From Cupriavidus sp. (GTDB taxonomy: Bacteria; Pseudomonadota; Gammaproteobacteria; Burkholderiales; Burkholderiaceae), in contig JAPSLC010000014.1 in the NCBI GenBank assembly GCA_031181345.1, positions 1-64,000 on the forward strand: a stretch of DNA of 64,000 bases, in the 5' to 3' direction. Under the pieces are notes generated by a model that saw only the letters and a list, made by a program, of their open reading frames with translations, searched no databases and was not told the DNA's origin. Within the stretch, counting starts at the first letter, position 1, and the number at the start of each line of letters is the position of its first letter. Of this stretch, positions 37,889 through 48,985 are shown one piece after another. The translations under genes were made by a program, and so were the position numbers.

Positions 37889-38728
37889 ATGCTCACCACC
37901 CTGACCTTCGGCTTCGTCGGCGGCGGCAACCTTGCCACCGCCCTGATCGGCGGCCTGATCGCGCGCGGCGTGCCGCCGACGTCGATCCGCGTCGCCGACC
38001 CGTACGCGCCGGCGCGCGAACGGCTGGCGCGCGAGCAGCGCGTGCATGCCGTCGAGGCGCCCGACGCCGAACTGGCCGGCAGCGACGTGATCGTGATGGC
38101 GACCAAGCCGCAGCAGTTCCGCGAGGCAGCCGAGCAGCTGCTGCCGCATCTGCGCACCGCCGGCAGCCGCGGCCTGGTGATCAGCGTGGCCGCCGGCATC
38201 CGCCTGCAGGACATGCAGCGCTGGCTGGGCGGCCATGCGCGCGTGGTGCGGTCGATGCCGAATACGCCGGCACTGGCCGGCAAGGGCATGACCGGGCTGA
38301 GCGCGCCGGCCAGCCTGTCGGCCGAGGATCGCGCCATCGCCACCGCGCTGGCCGAGGCGGTCGGCCAATGCGTGTGGCTCGACAACGATGCGCAGATGGA
38401 CGCGGTCACCGCGGTCTCGGGCAGCGGCCCGGCCTATGTGTTCTACGTGATCGAGGCGATGGAGCGCGCCGCCACCGAACTGGGCCTGAGCGCGGCGCAA
38501 GGCCGCCAGCTGGCGATCGAGACCTTCCGCGGCGCGGCCGCGCTGGCGGCGCAATCGAGCGAGCCGGTCGCCACGCTGCGCGAGCGGGTGACGTCCAAGG
38601 GCGGCACCACCTACGCGGCGCTGACGGTGCTGGAGCAGTCGGGGGTGGGCGAGGCCTTCGTCAAGGCCGTCCACGCCGCCGCGGCGCGCGGCGCGGAAAT
38701 GGGCGAGGAGTTCGGCAAGGAAGGCTGA
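37889..38728 (+). CDS. proC: Pyrroline-5-carboxylate reductase ProC
   Basis: Reduces pyrroline-5-carboxylate to proline with NAD(P)H. The 279-residue protein has the Rossmann motif GFVGGGNLATALIGGL at the start, VMATKPQ, SMPNTPALAGKGMTG, and the conserved C-terminal AVSGSGPAYVFYVIEAM with TSKGGTTYAALTVLE. Length is normal. It ends convergently with ubiA. Confidence 0.96.
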   Translation: MLTTLTFGFVGGGNLATALIGGLIARGVPPTSIRVADPYAPARERLAREQRVHAVEAPDAELAGSDVIVMATKPQQFREAAEQLLPHLRTAGSRGLVISVAAGIRLQDMQRWLGGHARVVRSMPNTPALAGKGMTGLSAPASLSAEDRAIATALAEAVGQCVWLDNDAQMDAVTAVSGSGPAYVFYVIEAMERAATELGLSAAQGRQLAIETFRGAAALAAQSSEPVATLRERVTSKGGTTYAALTVLEQSGVGEAFVKAVHAAAARGAEMGEEFGKEG

Positions 38729-38736
38729 TACCACTG

Positions 38737-38802
38737 CCGTCCCCGCGCAGGCGGGCACCCAGCGGCGTTGGGAGTCACCCGGTTCCCGCCTGCGCGGGAA
38801 CG
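38737..38802. repeat. REP-like inverted repeat between proC and ubiA
   Basis: CCCGCGCAGGCGGG and CCCGCCTGCGCGGG are exact complements about 35 bases apart. This GC-rich palindrome resembles dispersed REP-type elements of proteobacteria and may end both converging transcripts. Confidence 0.65.
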
Positions 38803-38809
38803 ACAAGCG

Positions 38810-39667
38810 CTACCGCAGCGCGTAGGCCAGCGCGGTACCGGCAAACACCCAGGCCCCCAGCCAGTTGTTGTGCCGGAACGCCGCGAAGCACTGCATGCGG
38901 TCGCGCCCGCGGATGAGCGTGTAGTGATACAGCGCCGTCACGGCGGCGGCCGCCAGGCCGAGCCAGTACGGCCAGCCCAGCCCGAGCATGCTGCCGGCCA
39001 GCGCCATCAGCGCCAGGAAGCCGGCGTAGCAGATCATGATCGCCGCGACATCGAAGCGGCCGAACGTGATCGCCGAGGTCTTCATGCCGATCAGCAGATC
39101 GTCGTCGCGATCGACCATCGCGTAGGCGGTGTCGTAGGCAACCGACCAGAACACATTGGCCAGCAGCATCAGCCAGGCCACCGGCGGCACCTGCGCCTGC
39201 ACCGCGGCGAAGGCCATCGGGATGCCGAAGCCGAAGGCGATGCCCAGATACGCCTGCGGAATCGCGAAGAAGCGCTTGAAGAACGGATAGGTCGCCGCGA
39301 CGATCACCGCCGCCACCGACAGCCACTTGGTCAGCGCATTGAGCGGCAGGATCAGCAGGAAGGCCAGCACGGCAAGCGCGCCGGCCACCGCCAGCGCCTC
39401 CCAGGGCTGGATGCGCCCGGCCGTCAACGGCCGCTCGCGGGTGCGCTTCACATGCTTGTCGAAGTCGCGGTCGGCCCAGTCGTTCATCGCGCAGCCGGCC
39501 GAGCGCATCAGGAAGGTGCCGACCACGAAGATCCAGAAGATCGGCCAGGGCGGCGGTCCGCCGGCGGCCATCCACAGCGCCCACAAGGTCGGCCACAGCA
39601 ACAGCAGCGTGCCGATCGGCTTGTCGATGCGCACCAGGCGCGCGTACAGGGCGAGACGTTCGAACAT
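38810..39667 (-). CDS. ubiA: 4-hydroxybenzoate octaprenyltransferase UbiA
   Basis: Attaches the polyprenyl tail to 4-hydroxybenzoate in ubiquinone synthesis, in the inner membrane. The 285-residue protein has the first Asp-rich motif NDWADRDFD and the second DRDDD (in [13 protein letters not shown]), with about eight membrane helices. ATG 39667 ([19 protein letters not shown]) is preferred; a GTG at 39700 would add 11 residues not usual in the family. Confidence 0.95.
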   Translation of the reverse strand: MFERLALYARLVRIDKPIGTLLLLWPTLWALWMAAGGPPPWPIFWIFVVGTFLMRSAGCAMNDWADRDFDKHVKRTRERPLTAGRIQPWEALAVAGALAVLAFLLILPLNALTKWLSVAAVIVAATYPFFKRFFAIPQAYLGIAFGFGIPMAFAAVQAQVPPVAWLMLLANVFWSVAYDTAYAMVDRDDDLLIGMKTSAITFGRFDVAAIMICYAGFLALMALAGSMLGLGWPYWLGLAAAAVTALYHYTLIRGRDRMQCFAAFRHNNWLGAWVFAGTALAYALR

Positions 39668-39788
39668 CGGGGTCGGGCGGTGGGAGGGGGACAGCGGCAC
39701 GGGGAAGCGGAGAAGTGGAAGCGGGAACGAGGCCCAGCGGTTGCGGGTAGATCAATCGCCCCTGGCGAGGCCCCTGCCGCAACCTGGA

Positions 39789-39822
39789 ACGATGCGCCGC
39801 TGGCGCTGCGGCGGCGCATCGT
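39789..39822 (-). terminator. Hairpin downstream of dps
   Basis: ACGATGCGCCGC and its exact complement form a 12-bp stem around a 10-base loop, 17 bases after the dps stop. There is no T-run. Confidence 0.5.
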
Positions 39823-39838
39823 CACGACGCGAGCCCGC

Positions 39839-40324
39839 TCAGGCCAGCATCGAGCGCAGCATCCACGCGGTCTTCTCGTGCGTCTGCATGCGCTGAGTCA
39901 GCAGGTCGGCGGACGGCTCGTCGGCGGCGGCCTCGACCAGCGGGAAGATCGAGCGCGCGGTGCGCACCACGGCTTCCTGGCCTTCGACCAGCTTGCGGAT
40001 CATGTCGGTGGCCTCGGGCACGCCCTCTTCCTCCTGGATCGACGACAGCCGCGCGTATTCCTTGTAGGTGCCCGGTGCCGGATAGCCCAGCGCGCGGATG
40101 CGTTCGGCGATCGAGTCGACCGCCAGCGCCAGTTCGGTGTACTGCGTCTCGAACATCAGATGCAGCGTGTTGAACATCGGGCCGGTGACGTTCCAGTGGA
40201 AGTTGTGCGTCTTCAGATAAAGCGTGTAGGTGTCCGCCAGCAGCTTGGACAGGCCCTCGGCGATCTTCTTGCGGTCCTTGTCCGAAATCCCGATGTTCAC
40301 GCTCATCTCGTTCTTCTTCGCCAT
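39839..40324 (-). CDS. dps: DNA-protecting ferritin-like protein Dps
   Basis: Forms a 12-mer shell that oxidises and stores iron with peroxide and shields DNA. The 161-residue protein has the ferroxidase-site pattern [21 protein letters not shown] plus [11 protein letters not shown]. The start MAKKNEMSV gives the usual length and a Lys-rich N-terminus suited to DNA binding. It is downstream of katA and in the same direction, as part of a peroxide-defence neighbourhood with oxyR. Confidence 0.95.
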   Translation of the reverse strand: MAKKNEMSVNIGISDKDRKKIAEGLSKLLADTYTLYLKTHNFHWNVTGPMFNTLHLMFETQYTELALAVDSIAERIRALGYPAPGTYKEYARLSSIQEEEGVPEATDMIRKLVEGQEAVVRTARSIFPLVEAAADEPSADLLTQRMQTHEKTAWMLRSMLA

Positions 40325-40365
40325 GATCGATACGCTCCGTTCTGATGTGGCCACGACTAACTGCG

Positions 40366-40409
40366 GAAAAAATGCGACTGGGGCCGCCAGCGTCTTTGCC
40401 AGCGGCCCC
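40366..40409 (-). terminator. Terminator of katA
   Basis: On the minus strand GGGGCCGC and GCGGCCCC pair across 14 bases, then a T6 tract follows within about 7 bases. It separates katA from dps. Confidence 0.65.
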
Positions 40410-40483
40410 GGCATCGCATTATGGCATCCGAACGGGAACGCGGACAAACCCGCGCCGCCCGTTGGGGCGCGCTGCGCCGGCCT

Positions 40484-41932
40484 TCAGCGTACGTTCAGCG
40501 CACGCTCCACGCCTGCCGCATAGGCCGGATCAATCTTGCGGAAGTGCGCAAGCTGGACCTGCACGATATCGGCCGGCACGCCCTGCATCGCCGCCGCGAT
40601 ATTGCCGAACAGGCGCTGGCGCTGGCCCTCGTCGAACAGCTGGAACAGCGCGCGCGGCTGGCTGTAGTAATCGTCGTCGTCCGCCCGGTGGTCGAAGCGG
40701 TCCGCCACCGCGCCCACCGCCAGCGGCGGCTCGACCGCGCGCTCGCCAGCCGCGAAGGCACCCTGCCGGTTCGGCTCGTAGTTCAGCTTGCTGCCCTGGT
40801 TGCCGTCCACGCGCATCGCCCCGTCGCGATGGAAGCTGTTGTGGAACGGGCATTTCGGCGCGTTGACCGGGATCTGGTGGTGATTGACGCCCAGCCGGTA
40901 GCGCTGCGTGTCGCCGTACGAGAACAGCCGGCCCTGCAGCATCCGGTCCGGCGAGAAGCCGATGCCCGGCACGATGTTGGACGGGTTCATCGCCACCTGC
41001 TCGACCTCGGCGAAGTAGTTGTCCGGATTGCGGTTCAGCTCCAGCACGCCGACGTCGATCAGCGGATAGTCGGCATGCGGCCAGACCTTGGTCAGGTCGA
41101 ACGGATTGATGCGATACGTGGCCGCGTCGGCCTCCGGCATGATCTGCACCTGCAGCTTCCAGCGCGGGAAATTGCCCTGCTCGATGTTCTCGTACAGGTC
41201 GCGCTGCGCGCTCTCGCGGTCGCCGGCCACCACCTTCGCCGCTTCGTCGTTGGTCCAGTTGGCGATGCCCTGCTGCGACTTGAAGTGGAACTTGACCCAG
41301 AAGCGCTCACCCGCCGCGTTGATGAACGAGTACGTGTGCGAGCCGAAGCCGTGCATCTGCCGGTAGTTCTGCGGCAGGCCGCGATCGCTCATCAGGATCG
41401 TGACCTGGTGCAGCGATTCGGGATGGCGCGACCAGAAGTCCCAGACCGCGATCGGGTCGCGCAGGTTGGTGCGCGGATTGCGCTTCTGCGTGTGGATGAA
41501 GTCGGGGAACTTGAGCGGATCGCGGACGAAGAACACCGGCGTGTTGTTGCCCACCACGTCCCAGTTGCCCTCGTCGGTATAGAACTTGACCGAGAAGCCG
41601 CGCACGTCGCGCTCGGCATCGGCGGCGCCGCGCTCGCCGGCCACCGTCGAGAAGCGCAGGAACAGCGGGGTCTGCTTGCCGACCTCGGCGAAGATCGAGG
41701 CCTTGGTGTATTGCGTGATGTCGTGCGTCACGGTGAAGGTGCCGTGCGCGCCCGAGCCTTTGGCATGCACGCGGCGCTCGGGAATGACCTCGCGGTCGAA
41801 GTGCGCGAGCTTTTCCAGGAACCAGACGTCCTGCAGCAGCATCGGGCTGCGCACGCCGGCGGTCAGCGAATTCTGGTTGTCGGCGACCGGCGCGCCGGCG
41901 GCGGTGGTGAGGATGTCCTTGTCCTTGCTCAT
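40484..41932 (-). CDS. katA: Catalase KatA
   Basis: Haem catalase that disproportionates hydrogen peroxide. The 482-residue protein is a small-subunit (clade 3) catalase: the distal His lies in [12 protein letters not shown], the distal Asn region in [20 protein letters not shown], and the proximal haem Tyr in [19 protein letters not shown]-binding clade features (HHQIPVN) are present. oxyR lies nearby upstream, divided from it by a possible small ORF and an AT-rich promoter zone. Confidence 0.96.
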   Translation of the reverse strand: MSKDKDILTTAAGAPVADNQNSLTAGVRSPMLLQDVWFLEKLAHFDREVIPERRVHAKGSGAHGTFTVTHDITQYTKASIFAEVGKQTPLFLRFSTVAGERGAADAERDVRGFSVKFYTDEGNWDVVGNNTPVFFVRDPLKFPDFIHTQKRNPRTNLRDPIAVWDFWSRHPESLHQVTILMSDRGLPQNYRQMHGFGSHTYSFINAAGERFWVKFHFKSQQGIANWTNDEAAKVVAGDRESAQRDLYENIEQGNFPRWKLQVQIMPEADAATYRINPFDLTKVWPHADYPLIDVGVLELNRNPDNYFAEVEQVAMNPSNIVPGIGFSPDRMLQGRLFSYGDTQRYRLGVNHHQIPVNAPKCPFHNSFHRDGAMRVDGNQGSKLNYEPNRQGAFAAGERAVEPPLAVGAVADRFDHRADDDDYYSQPRALFQLFDEGQRQRLFGNIAAAMQGVPADIVQVQLAHFRKIDPAYAAGVERALNVR

Positions 41933-42059
41933 CGTGACCTCTGCTAGTAGGGATGGGGGAATCGGGATGCGGGGAAACGGCTGCGCGACCGACCGCGAGA
42001 CTACGCGGCCTTTGCGATGCCGCCGTGACGGCCGCCGTTTTGCGGCCCTTCGCCGGCCG

Positions 42060-42164
42060 TTAATAGACGGTGGCGAAGCAGGCCAGGCAGTCGGTCAGCT
42101 GACGGCGCAGGTCGCGCCAGACGGCGCCCGGTCCGGGCAACGACAAGGGACGATTGCGGTTCAT
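42060..42164 (-). CDS. Possible 34-residue small ORF between katA and oxyR
   Basis: An AAGGAG Shine-Dalgarno sits 5 bases before an ATG; the frame gives 34 residues (starting [11 protein letters not shown], ending [10 protein letters not shown]) and stops with TAA. It contains two Cys in a DCLACF motif and a basic start. No relative is recognised. The excellent ribosome site is its main support; it may be a leader peptide for katA, 127 bases downstream, or a stress small protein. Confidence 0.45.
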   Translation of the reverse strand: MNRNRPLSLPGPGAVWRDLRRQLTDCLACFATVY

Positions 42165-42204
42165 GCTGACTCCTTCTGCGAGCGGTATCGTGCGTCGATG
42201 GAAG

Positions 42205-42275
42205 GAGTTTAACAATCACCTATTGGTATTAGAATTTAATTATTTAAAACTATGATATAGCGTAAAGCTAACAGC
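42205..42275 (-). promoter_or_regulatory. AT-rich promoter region upstream of the small ORF and katA
   Basis: This is the most AT-rich stretch of the core sequence here (42227-42265 is mostly A/T). On the minus strand TTTACG followed after 17 bases by ATAATT is a plausible promoter. Several CTAT/ATAG tetramers (42220-42223, 42250-42253) recall OxyR sites, but their spacing does not give a full ATAG-N7-CTAT-N7 array. Confidence 0.45.
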
Positions 42276-42376
42276 GCGGTGGTGGCTGCGGGCGGGGGAC
42301 ACGGCGCAGGGGAGGAATACAGCGGCGCGGCGGCATGGCACCGCGCCGGCAAAAACACAGCAAGGGATCGGGAAGA

Positions 42377-43327
42377 TCAGGCCGCCTTGGCCAGCGCGTC
42401 CGGCGTCAGCTTGCGCACGCCGGGCAGTTCGCAGGCCGCCACCGCGGCGCACAGCGCTTCCATCGCCGGCAGCCGGGTGAAGCTCTTGCGCCAGGCCAGC
42501 ACGACCCGGCGATCGGGCACCGGCTCGGCAAACGGCACATAGGACAGCAGGTCGTTGCTGGCATGCATGTCGGGCACTGAGGTACGCGGCAGTACGGTAA
42601 TGCCGACGCCGCTGGCCACCATATGGCGAATGGTCTCGAGCGACGAGCCTTCGAAGGTCTTCTGGATGCCGTCGGCCGCCTGCGAGAAGCGCGACAGCTC
42701 GGGGCAGACGCCCAGCACATGGTCGCGGAAGCAGTGGCCGCTGCCCAGCAGCAGCATGGTCTGCTGCTTCAGTTCGTCGGGCGCGACGTTCTCGGCTTTT
42801 TCCAGTTGATGGCCGCGCGGCACCGCGACGACGAAGGGCTCGTCGTACAGCGGCCGTACCGTCAGGCCGGAGTCCGGGAACGGCTCGGCCATGATCGCGC
42901 AGTCGATCTCGCCCTGCTTGAGCAGCTCGATCAGCTTGACCGTGTAGTTCTCCTGCAGCATCAGCGGCATCTGCGGCACGGTGTGGATCATCTGCTTGAC
43001 CAGCGCCGGCAGCAGGTACGGCCCGATCGTGTAGATCACGCCGACACGCAGCGGGCCGGCCAGCGGGTCCTTGCCCTGCTTGGCGATCTCGCGGATCGCC
43101 ATGGTTTGCTCCAGCACTCGCTGCGCCTGCGCGACGATCTGCTCGCCGACGGCGGTCACCGACACCTCGGAGGTGCCGCGCTCGAAGATCTGCACGTTCA
43201 GCTCGTCCTCGAGCTTCTTGATGGCCACCGACAGCGTCGGCTGCGACACGAAGCAGGCCTCGGCGGCACGGCCGAAATGGCGCTCTCGCGCGACGGCAAC
43301 GATGTACTTCAGTTCGGTCAGCGTCAT
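42377..43327 (-). CDS. oxyR: Hydrogen peroxide-sensing regulator OxyR
   Basis: LysR-type activator of peroxide-defence genes. The 316-residue protein has the N-terminal HTH (TLTELKYIVAVARERHFG then AAEACFVSQPTLS) and the redox Cys pair in GSGHCFRDHVLGVC. The two Cys fall at residues 199 and 208, the same positions as in E. coli OxyR, so disulfide switching should be conserved. katA and dps downstream are natural targets. An inverted repeat lies in its own upstream region. Confidence 0.95.
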   Translation of the reverse strand: MTLTELKYIVAVARERHFGRAAEACFVSQPTLSVAIKKLEDELNVQIFERGTSEVSVTAVGEQIVAQAQRVLEQTMAIREIAKQGKDPLAGPLRVGVIYTIGPYLLPALVKQMIHTVPQMPLMLQENYTVKLIELLKQGEIDCAIMAEPFPDSGLTVRPLYDEPFVVAVPRGHQLEKAENVAPDELKQQTMLLLGSGHCFRDHVLGVCPELSRFSQAADGIQKTFEGSSLETIRHMVASGVGITVLPRTSVPDMHASNDLLSYVPFAEPVPDRRVVLAWRKSFTRLPAMEALCAAVAACELPGVRKLTPDALAKAA

Positions 43328-43461
43328 GTCGTATCGGCTTGGGAGTTGCGGTGGAGCGGGCGATGTCGTGACGGTCCGCAGACGTGTCCCGGCGGGCTGG
43401 CACTGGCCGGCGGGACGGTCCGATCGCCGCGAAAGCACGTTACAGAAGTGCTTCGCAAATT

Positions 43462-43480
43462 ATCGCTTTTCAGAAGCGAT
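43462..43480 (-). promoter_or_regulatory. Inverted repeat upstream of oxyR
   Basis: ATCGCTT and AAGCGAT flank TTCAG, 135 bases from the oxyR start, in an AT-rich patch. It has T-N11-A-type dyad symmetry as expected of a LysR-family operator, so autoregulation by OxyR is possible. Confidence 0.45.
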
Positions 43481-43571
43481 AGATTTTACCTTCGAATCGA
43501 GGTTCTGTCAGAGCCGCGCGGCAAAGCGGCGTAGGCGGCTCTTGCCTGCCGCGGCACGGCCTAGGCCGATC

Positions 43572-45803
43572 TCAAGCCTTCAGGTAATGCTCGCGCCCAC
43601 CCAGCCAGCGCGACAGATGCGCCTGCGCCGCCTCCGGATAGCGGCTCAGCAGCAGCTCGGCCGCCTGCTGCGCCGGCTCGACCAGCCAGGCGTCGGTCTC
43701 GAGGTCGGCAAAGCGCAGCATCGCCTCGCCCGACTGGCGCGCCCCCAGGAACTCGCCGGGGCCGCGGATCTGCAGATCGCGCCGCGCGATCTCGAAGCCG
43801 TCGGTGGTTTCGCGCATCGTCGCCAGGCGCTGCTTGGCGGTCGGCGACAACGGCGCCTGGTACATCAGCAGGCAGACCGACTCGGCGCTGCCCCGGCCGA
43901 CCCGGCCGCGCAGCTGATGCAGCTGCGCGAGGCCGAAGCGCTCGGCATGCTCGATCACCATCAAGGAGGCGTTGGGCACGTCCACCCCGACCTCGATCAC
44001 CGTGGTGGCCACCAGCACCTGCAGCCGGTTGGCGGAAAAGGCGTCCATCACCGCGGCCTTCTCGGCCGGCGGCAGCCGGCCATGAACCAGCCCGACTTTC
44101 AGGTCGGGCAAGGCGGCGGCCAGCGTCTCGTAGGTTTCCTGCGCGGTCTGCAGCTGCAGCGCCTCGCTCTCCTCGATCAGCGGGCAGACCCAGTAGACCT
44201 GCCGGCCCTGCGCGGCGGCGTGGTGCACACGCTCGACCACCTCGTCGCGGCGTGCGTCATTGACCAGCCGGGTGACCACCGGACTGCGGCCGGGCGGCAG
44301 TTCGTCGATCACCGACACGTCGAGATCGGCGTAATAGGTCATCGCCAGCGTGCGCGGGATGGGCGTGGCCGACATCATCAGCTGGTGCGGCACGGTGGCG
44401 GGCTCCTCGGCGTGTTGCCCGGTTGCGGCGCCGTCCTGCTTCGATCCATCCGTCCCGTCGGCCTTGCCGCGCAGCGCCAGCCGCTGCGCCACGCCGAAGC
44501 GATGCTGCTCGTCGACGACCGACAGGCCCAGCTTCGCAAAACGCACCGCGTCCTGGATCAGCGCATGGGTGCCGATCGCCAGCTGCGCCTGGCCCGACTC
44601 GACCCGTGCCACCGCATCGCGCTTCTCGGTGCGCTTGAGGCTGCCGGCCAGCCACACCACCTCGACGCCGAGCGGCGCCAGCCAGCCCGACAGCTTGCGG
44701 TAGTGCTGCTCGGCCAGGATCTCGGTCGGCGCCATCAGCGCGGCCTGGTAGCCGGCGTCGATCGCCTGGCAGGCGGCCAGCGCGGCGACGATGGTCTTGC
44801 CGCTGCCGACATCGCCCTGCAGCAGCCGGTGCATCGGGTGCGGCGCGCCCATGTCGGCCGCGATCTCGCGCACCACGCGCTGCTGCGCGCCGGTCAGCGC
44901 GAACGGCAGCGCGGCAAGGAAACGATCCAGCAGGCCGCCGGCGCGGCGCGGCATCGGCGGCGCGTTGCGTGCGCGGCGGGCCGCCTGCGCGCGCTTGAGC
45001 GACAGCTGCTGGGCCAGCAGCTCGTCGAACTTGATGCGCACCCACGCCGGGTGGGAGCGGTCGATCAGCGCGGCCTCGTCGACCTGCGGGGGCGGCGCAT
45101 GCAGCAGGCGCAGCGATTCGGCCAGCGGCTGCAGCTTCAACGGCGCCAGCGGCCCGTCCAGCAGCGGCCGCGGCAGCGTCTCCGGCAGCGGCGTGCGCTG
45201 CAGCGCCCCGCCGATGGCCTTGCGCAGATAGCCCTGCGAGATGCCGGCGGTGGCGGGATAGACCGGCGTCAGGCGATCGGGCAGCGGCTCGTCGGGACCG
45301 ACCGGGCGCACCACTGGATGGATCATCTCGGCGCCGAAGAAGCCGCCACGGACCTCCCCGCGCACGCGCAGCCGCACCCCTTCGGCCATCTGTTTGGCCT
45401 GACTGCCGTAGAAATTGAGAAAGCGCAGCGTCAGCTCGCCGCTGTCGTCGGCGATGCGCACCACCAGCTGCCGGCGCGGCCGCAGCGTGACCTCGCTGGA
45501 CACCACCTCGCCCTCGACCTGCACGGCGAAGCCCAGGCCCGCGCGATGCACGGCCTCGTGGATCGGCAGCAGCGTGGTCTCGTCCTCGTAGCGCATCGGC
45601 AGATGCAGCACCAGGTCGACGTCGCGCTTCAGGCCCAGCTTGGCGAGCTTGGCCATGGCCGACGACGGGGCGGCGGCGGCCTTGCCGGATTTGGCGGCCG
45701 CGGCGGGCTTCGTCGACTTGGCGGCCGGCTTGCTCGTTCGCGGCTCGGTCGATTGCGGCTGGGCGTCTGGCTCGGGCGTGCGTTCGCTGGCGGTGACGGG
45801 CAT
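43572..45803 (-). CDS. recG: ATP-dependent DNA helicase RecG
   Basis: Reverses stalled forks and processes recombination intermediates. The 743-residue protein has the wedge OB-fold domain near residues 90-190, helicase Walker [16 protein letters not shown] as motif [14 protein letters not shown], and the C-terminal [10 protein letters not shown] and [13 protein letters not shown]. It is longer than E. coli RecG (693) because of an Ala/Lys-rich N-terminus (residues 20-50) and a polar insert after the DEQH motif ([17 protein letters not shown]). queA is divergent. Confidence 0.94.
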   Translation of the reverse strand: MPVTASERTPEPDAQPQSTEPRTSKPAAKSTKPAAAAKSGKAAAAPSSAMAKLAKLGLKRDVDLVLHLPMRYEDETTLLPIHEAVHRAGLGFAVQVEGEVVSSEVTLRPRRQLVVRIADDSGELTLRFLNFYGSQAKQMAEGVRLRVRGEVRGGFFGAEMIHPVVRPVGPDEPLPDRLTPVYPATAGISQGYLRKAIGGALQRTPLPETLPRPLLDGPLAPLKLQPLAESLRLLHAPPPQVDEAALIDRSHPAWVRIKFDELLAQQLSLKRAQAARRARNAPPMPRRAGGLLDRFLAALPFALTGAQQRVVREIAADMGAPHPMHRLLQGDVGSGKTIVAALAACQAIDAGYQAALMAPTEILAEQHYRKLSGWLAPLGVEVVWLAGSLKRTEKRDAVARVESGQAQLAIGTHALIQDAVRFAKLGLSVVDEQHRFGVAQRLALRGKADGTDGSKQDGAATGQHAEEPATVPHQLMMSATPIPRTLAMTYYADLDVSVIDELPPGRSPVVTRLVNDARRDEVVERVHHAAAQGRQVYWVCPLIEESEALQLQTAQETYETLAAALPDLKVGLVHGRLPPAEKAAVMDAFSANRLQVLVATTVIEVGVDVPNASLMVIEHAERFGLAQLHQLRGRVGRGSAESVCLLMYQAPLSPTAKQRLATMRETTDGFEIARRDLQIRGPGEFLGARQSGEAMLRFADLETDAWLVEPAQQAAELLLSRYPEAAQAHLSRWLGGREHYLKA

Positions 45804-45908
45804 CGAGGCGGTGGTCGGCAGGGCGCGGCGGCGCCGCTGGCGTGTCGGATCGGATCGTGGAAAACGGCTGGGCCGTCGGCGCTCCGCGGGGTCGCCCCGG
45901 CGGAATAG

Positions 45909-48314
<2,406 letters not shown>

Positions 48315-48401
48315 ACGGGCCTGCCCGCCCTGCCGCCGGCGAGCCGCGGCGGGCCGGTCCGGCCAGACGAGACAAGCCGCTGAACCGGCCGAAGCGGGTG
48401 A

Positions 48402-48407
48402 TAGAAT
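48402..48407 (+). promoter_or_regulatory. -10 element for yajC
   Basis: TAGAAT 39 bases before the yajC GTG; GGAG sits 9-12 bases before the start codon. No clear -35. Confidence 0.45.
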
Positions 48408-48446
48408 GCCCGATTCCTTGAATCAATTTTGTGACGGAGAAGCAAC

Positions 48447-48776
48447 GTGCTGATTTCGAACGCATTTGCCCAGACCGCCGGCGGGACCGGCGGCGCGGCG
48501 GGTGGCCTGATGAGTTTCCTGCCGATCATCCTGATGTTCGCGGTGCTGTGGTTCATCATGATCCGCCCGCAGATGAAGCGGCAGAAGGAAGCCAAGGCGA
48601 TGCTGGAAGCGCTGGCCAAGAACGACGAAGTCGTCACCGCCGGCGGCATCCTGGGCCGGGTCACCAAGGTCAACGAGCAGTATGTGACGCTGGAAATCGC
48701 CGAAGGCACCGAGATCACGGTGCAGAAGAACGCCGTCACGGCCGTGCTGCCGAAGGGTTCGCTGAAGGCGCTCTGA
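48447..48776 (+). CDS. yajC: Preprotein translocase subunit YajC
   Basis: Small inner-membrane protein that associates with SecDF and the Sec channel. The 109-residue protein has one transmembrane helix (FLPIILMFAVLWFIMI, about 24-39), RPQMKRQKEA next to it, and a small cytoplasmic domain with LAKNDEVVTAGGILG. The start is a GTG preceded by GGAG. It lies directly before secD. Confidence 0.95.
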   Translation: MLISNAFAQTAGGTGGAAGGLMSFLPIILMFAVLWFIMIRPQMKRQKEAKAMLEALAKNDEVVTAGGILGRVTKVNEQYVTLEIAEGTEITVQKNAVTAVLPKGSLKAL

Positions 48777-48794
48777 GCCCCTCGCTCTCTCAGG

Positions 48795-48894
48795 CCTTGC
48801 GGATTCGCCGCAAGGTTCCGGCACGCCGCCAATAGCGTGCCCGCACAGCCGCCTGGCCCCGCCCCGGGAAGTCTCCGGTCGGGCCAGGCGGCTG
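48795..48894. promoter_or_regulatory. Two hairpins in the yajC-secD spacer
   Basis: CCTTGCGG and CCGCAAGG (48795-48802 and 48808-48815) form an 8-bp stem with a 5-base loop. Then CAGCCGCCTGGCCC and its exact complement (48846-48859 and 48881-48894) form a 14-bp stem with a 21-base loop, followed only by TTTG. They could attenuate, stabilise or process the transcript between yajC and secD. Confidence 0.55.
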
Positions 48895-48985
48895 TTTGCC
48901 AACCGGTTGCCTGCGCGAGACGTCCGCGGATTCCCGTCCGCGTGCCGCGCCGGCCGTAGAAAGACCGTAGAAAGACTGGCCGAAG

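Noticed and set aside
42001..42219. 72-residue reverse-strand frame overlapping the katA-oxyR gap
   Set aside because: No ribosome site and no conserved look; the shorter 34-residue frame has a far better start.
42217..42253. Canonical OxyR site (ATAG-N7-CTAT repeated) upstream of katA
   Set aside because: Tetramers are present but not at 11-base spacing.
43071..45908. 945-residue plus-strand frame opposite recG
   Set aside because: Low-complexity Arg/Gly/Leu/His composition and full overlap with RecG; a shadow frame of GC-rich DNA.
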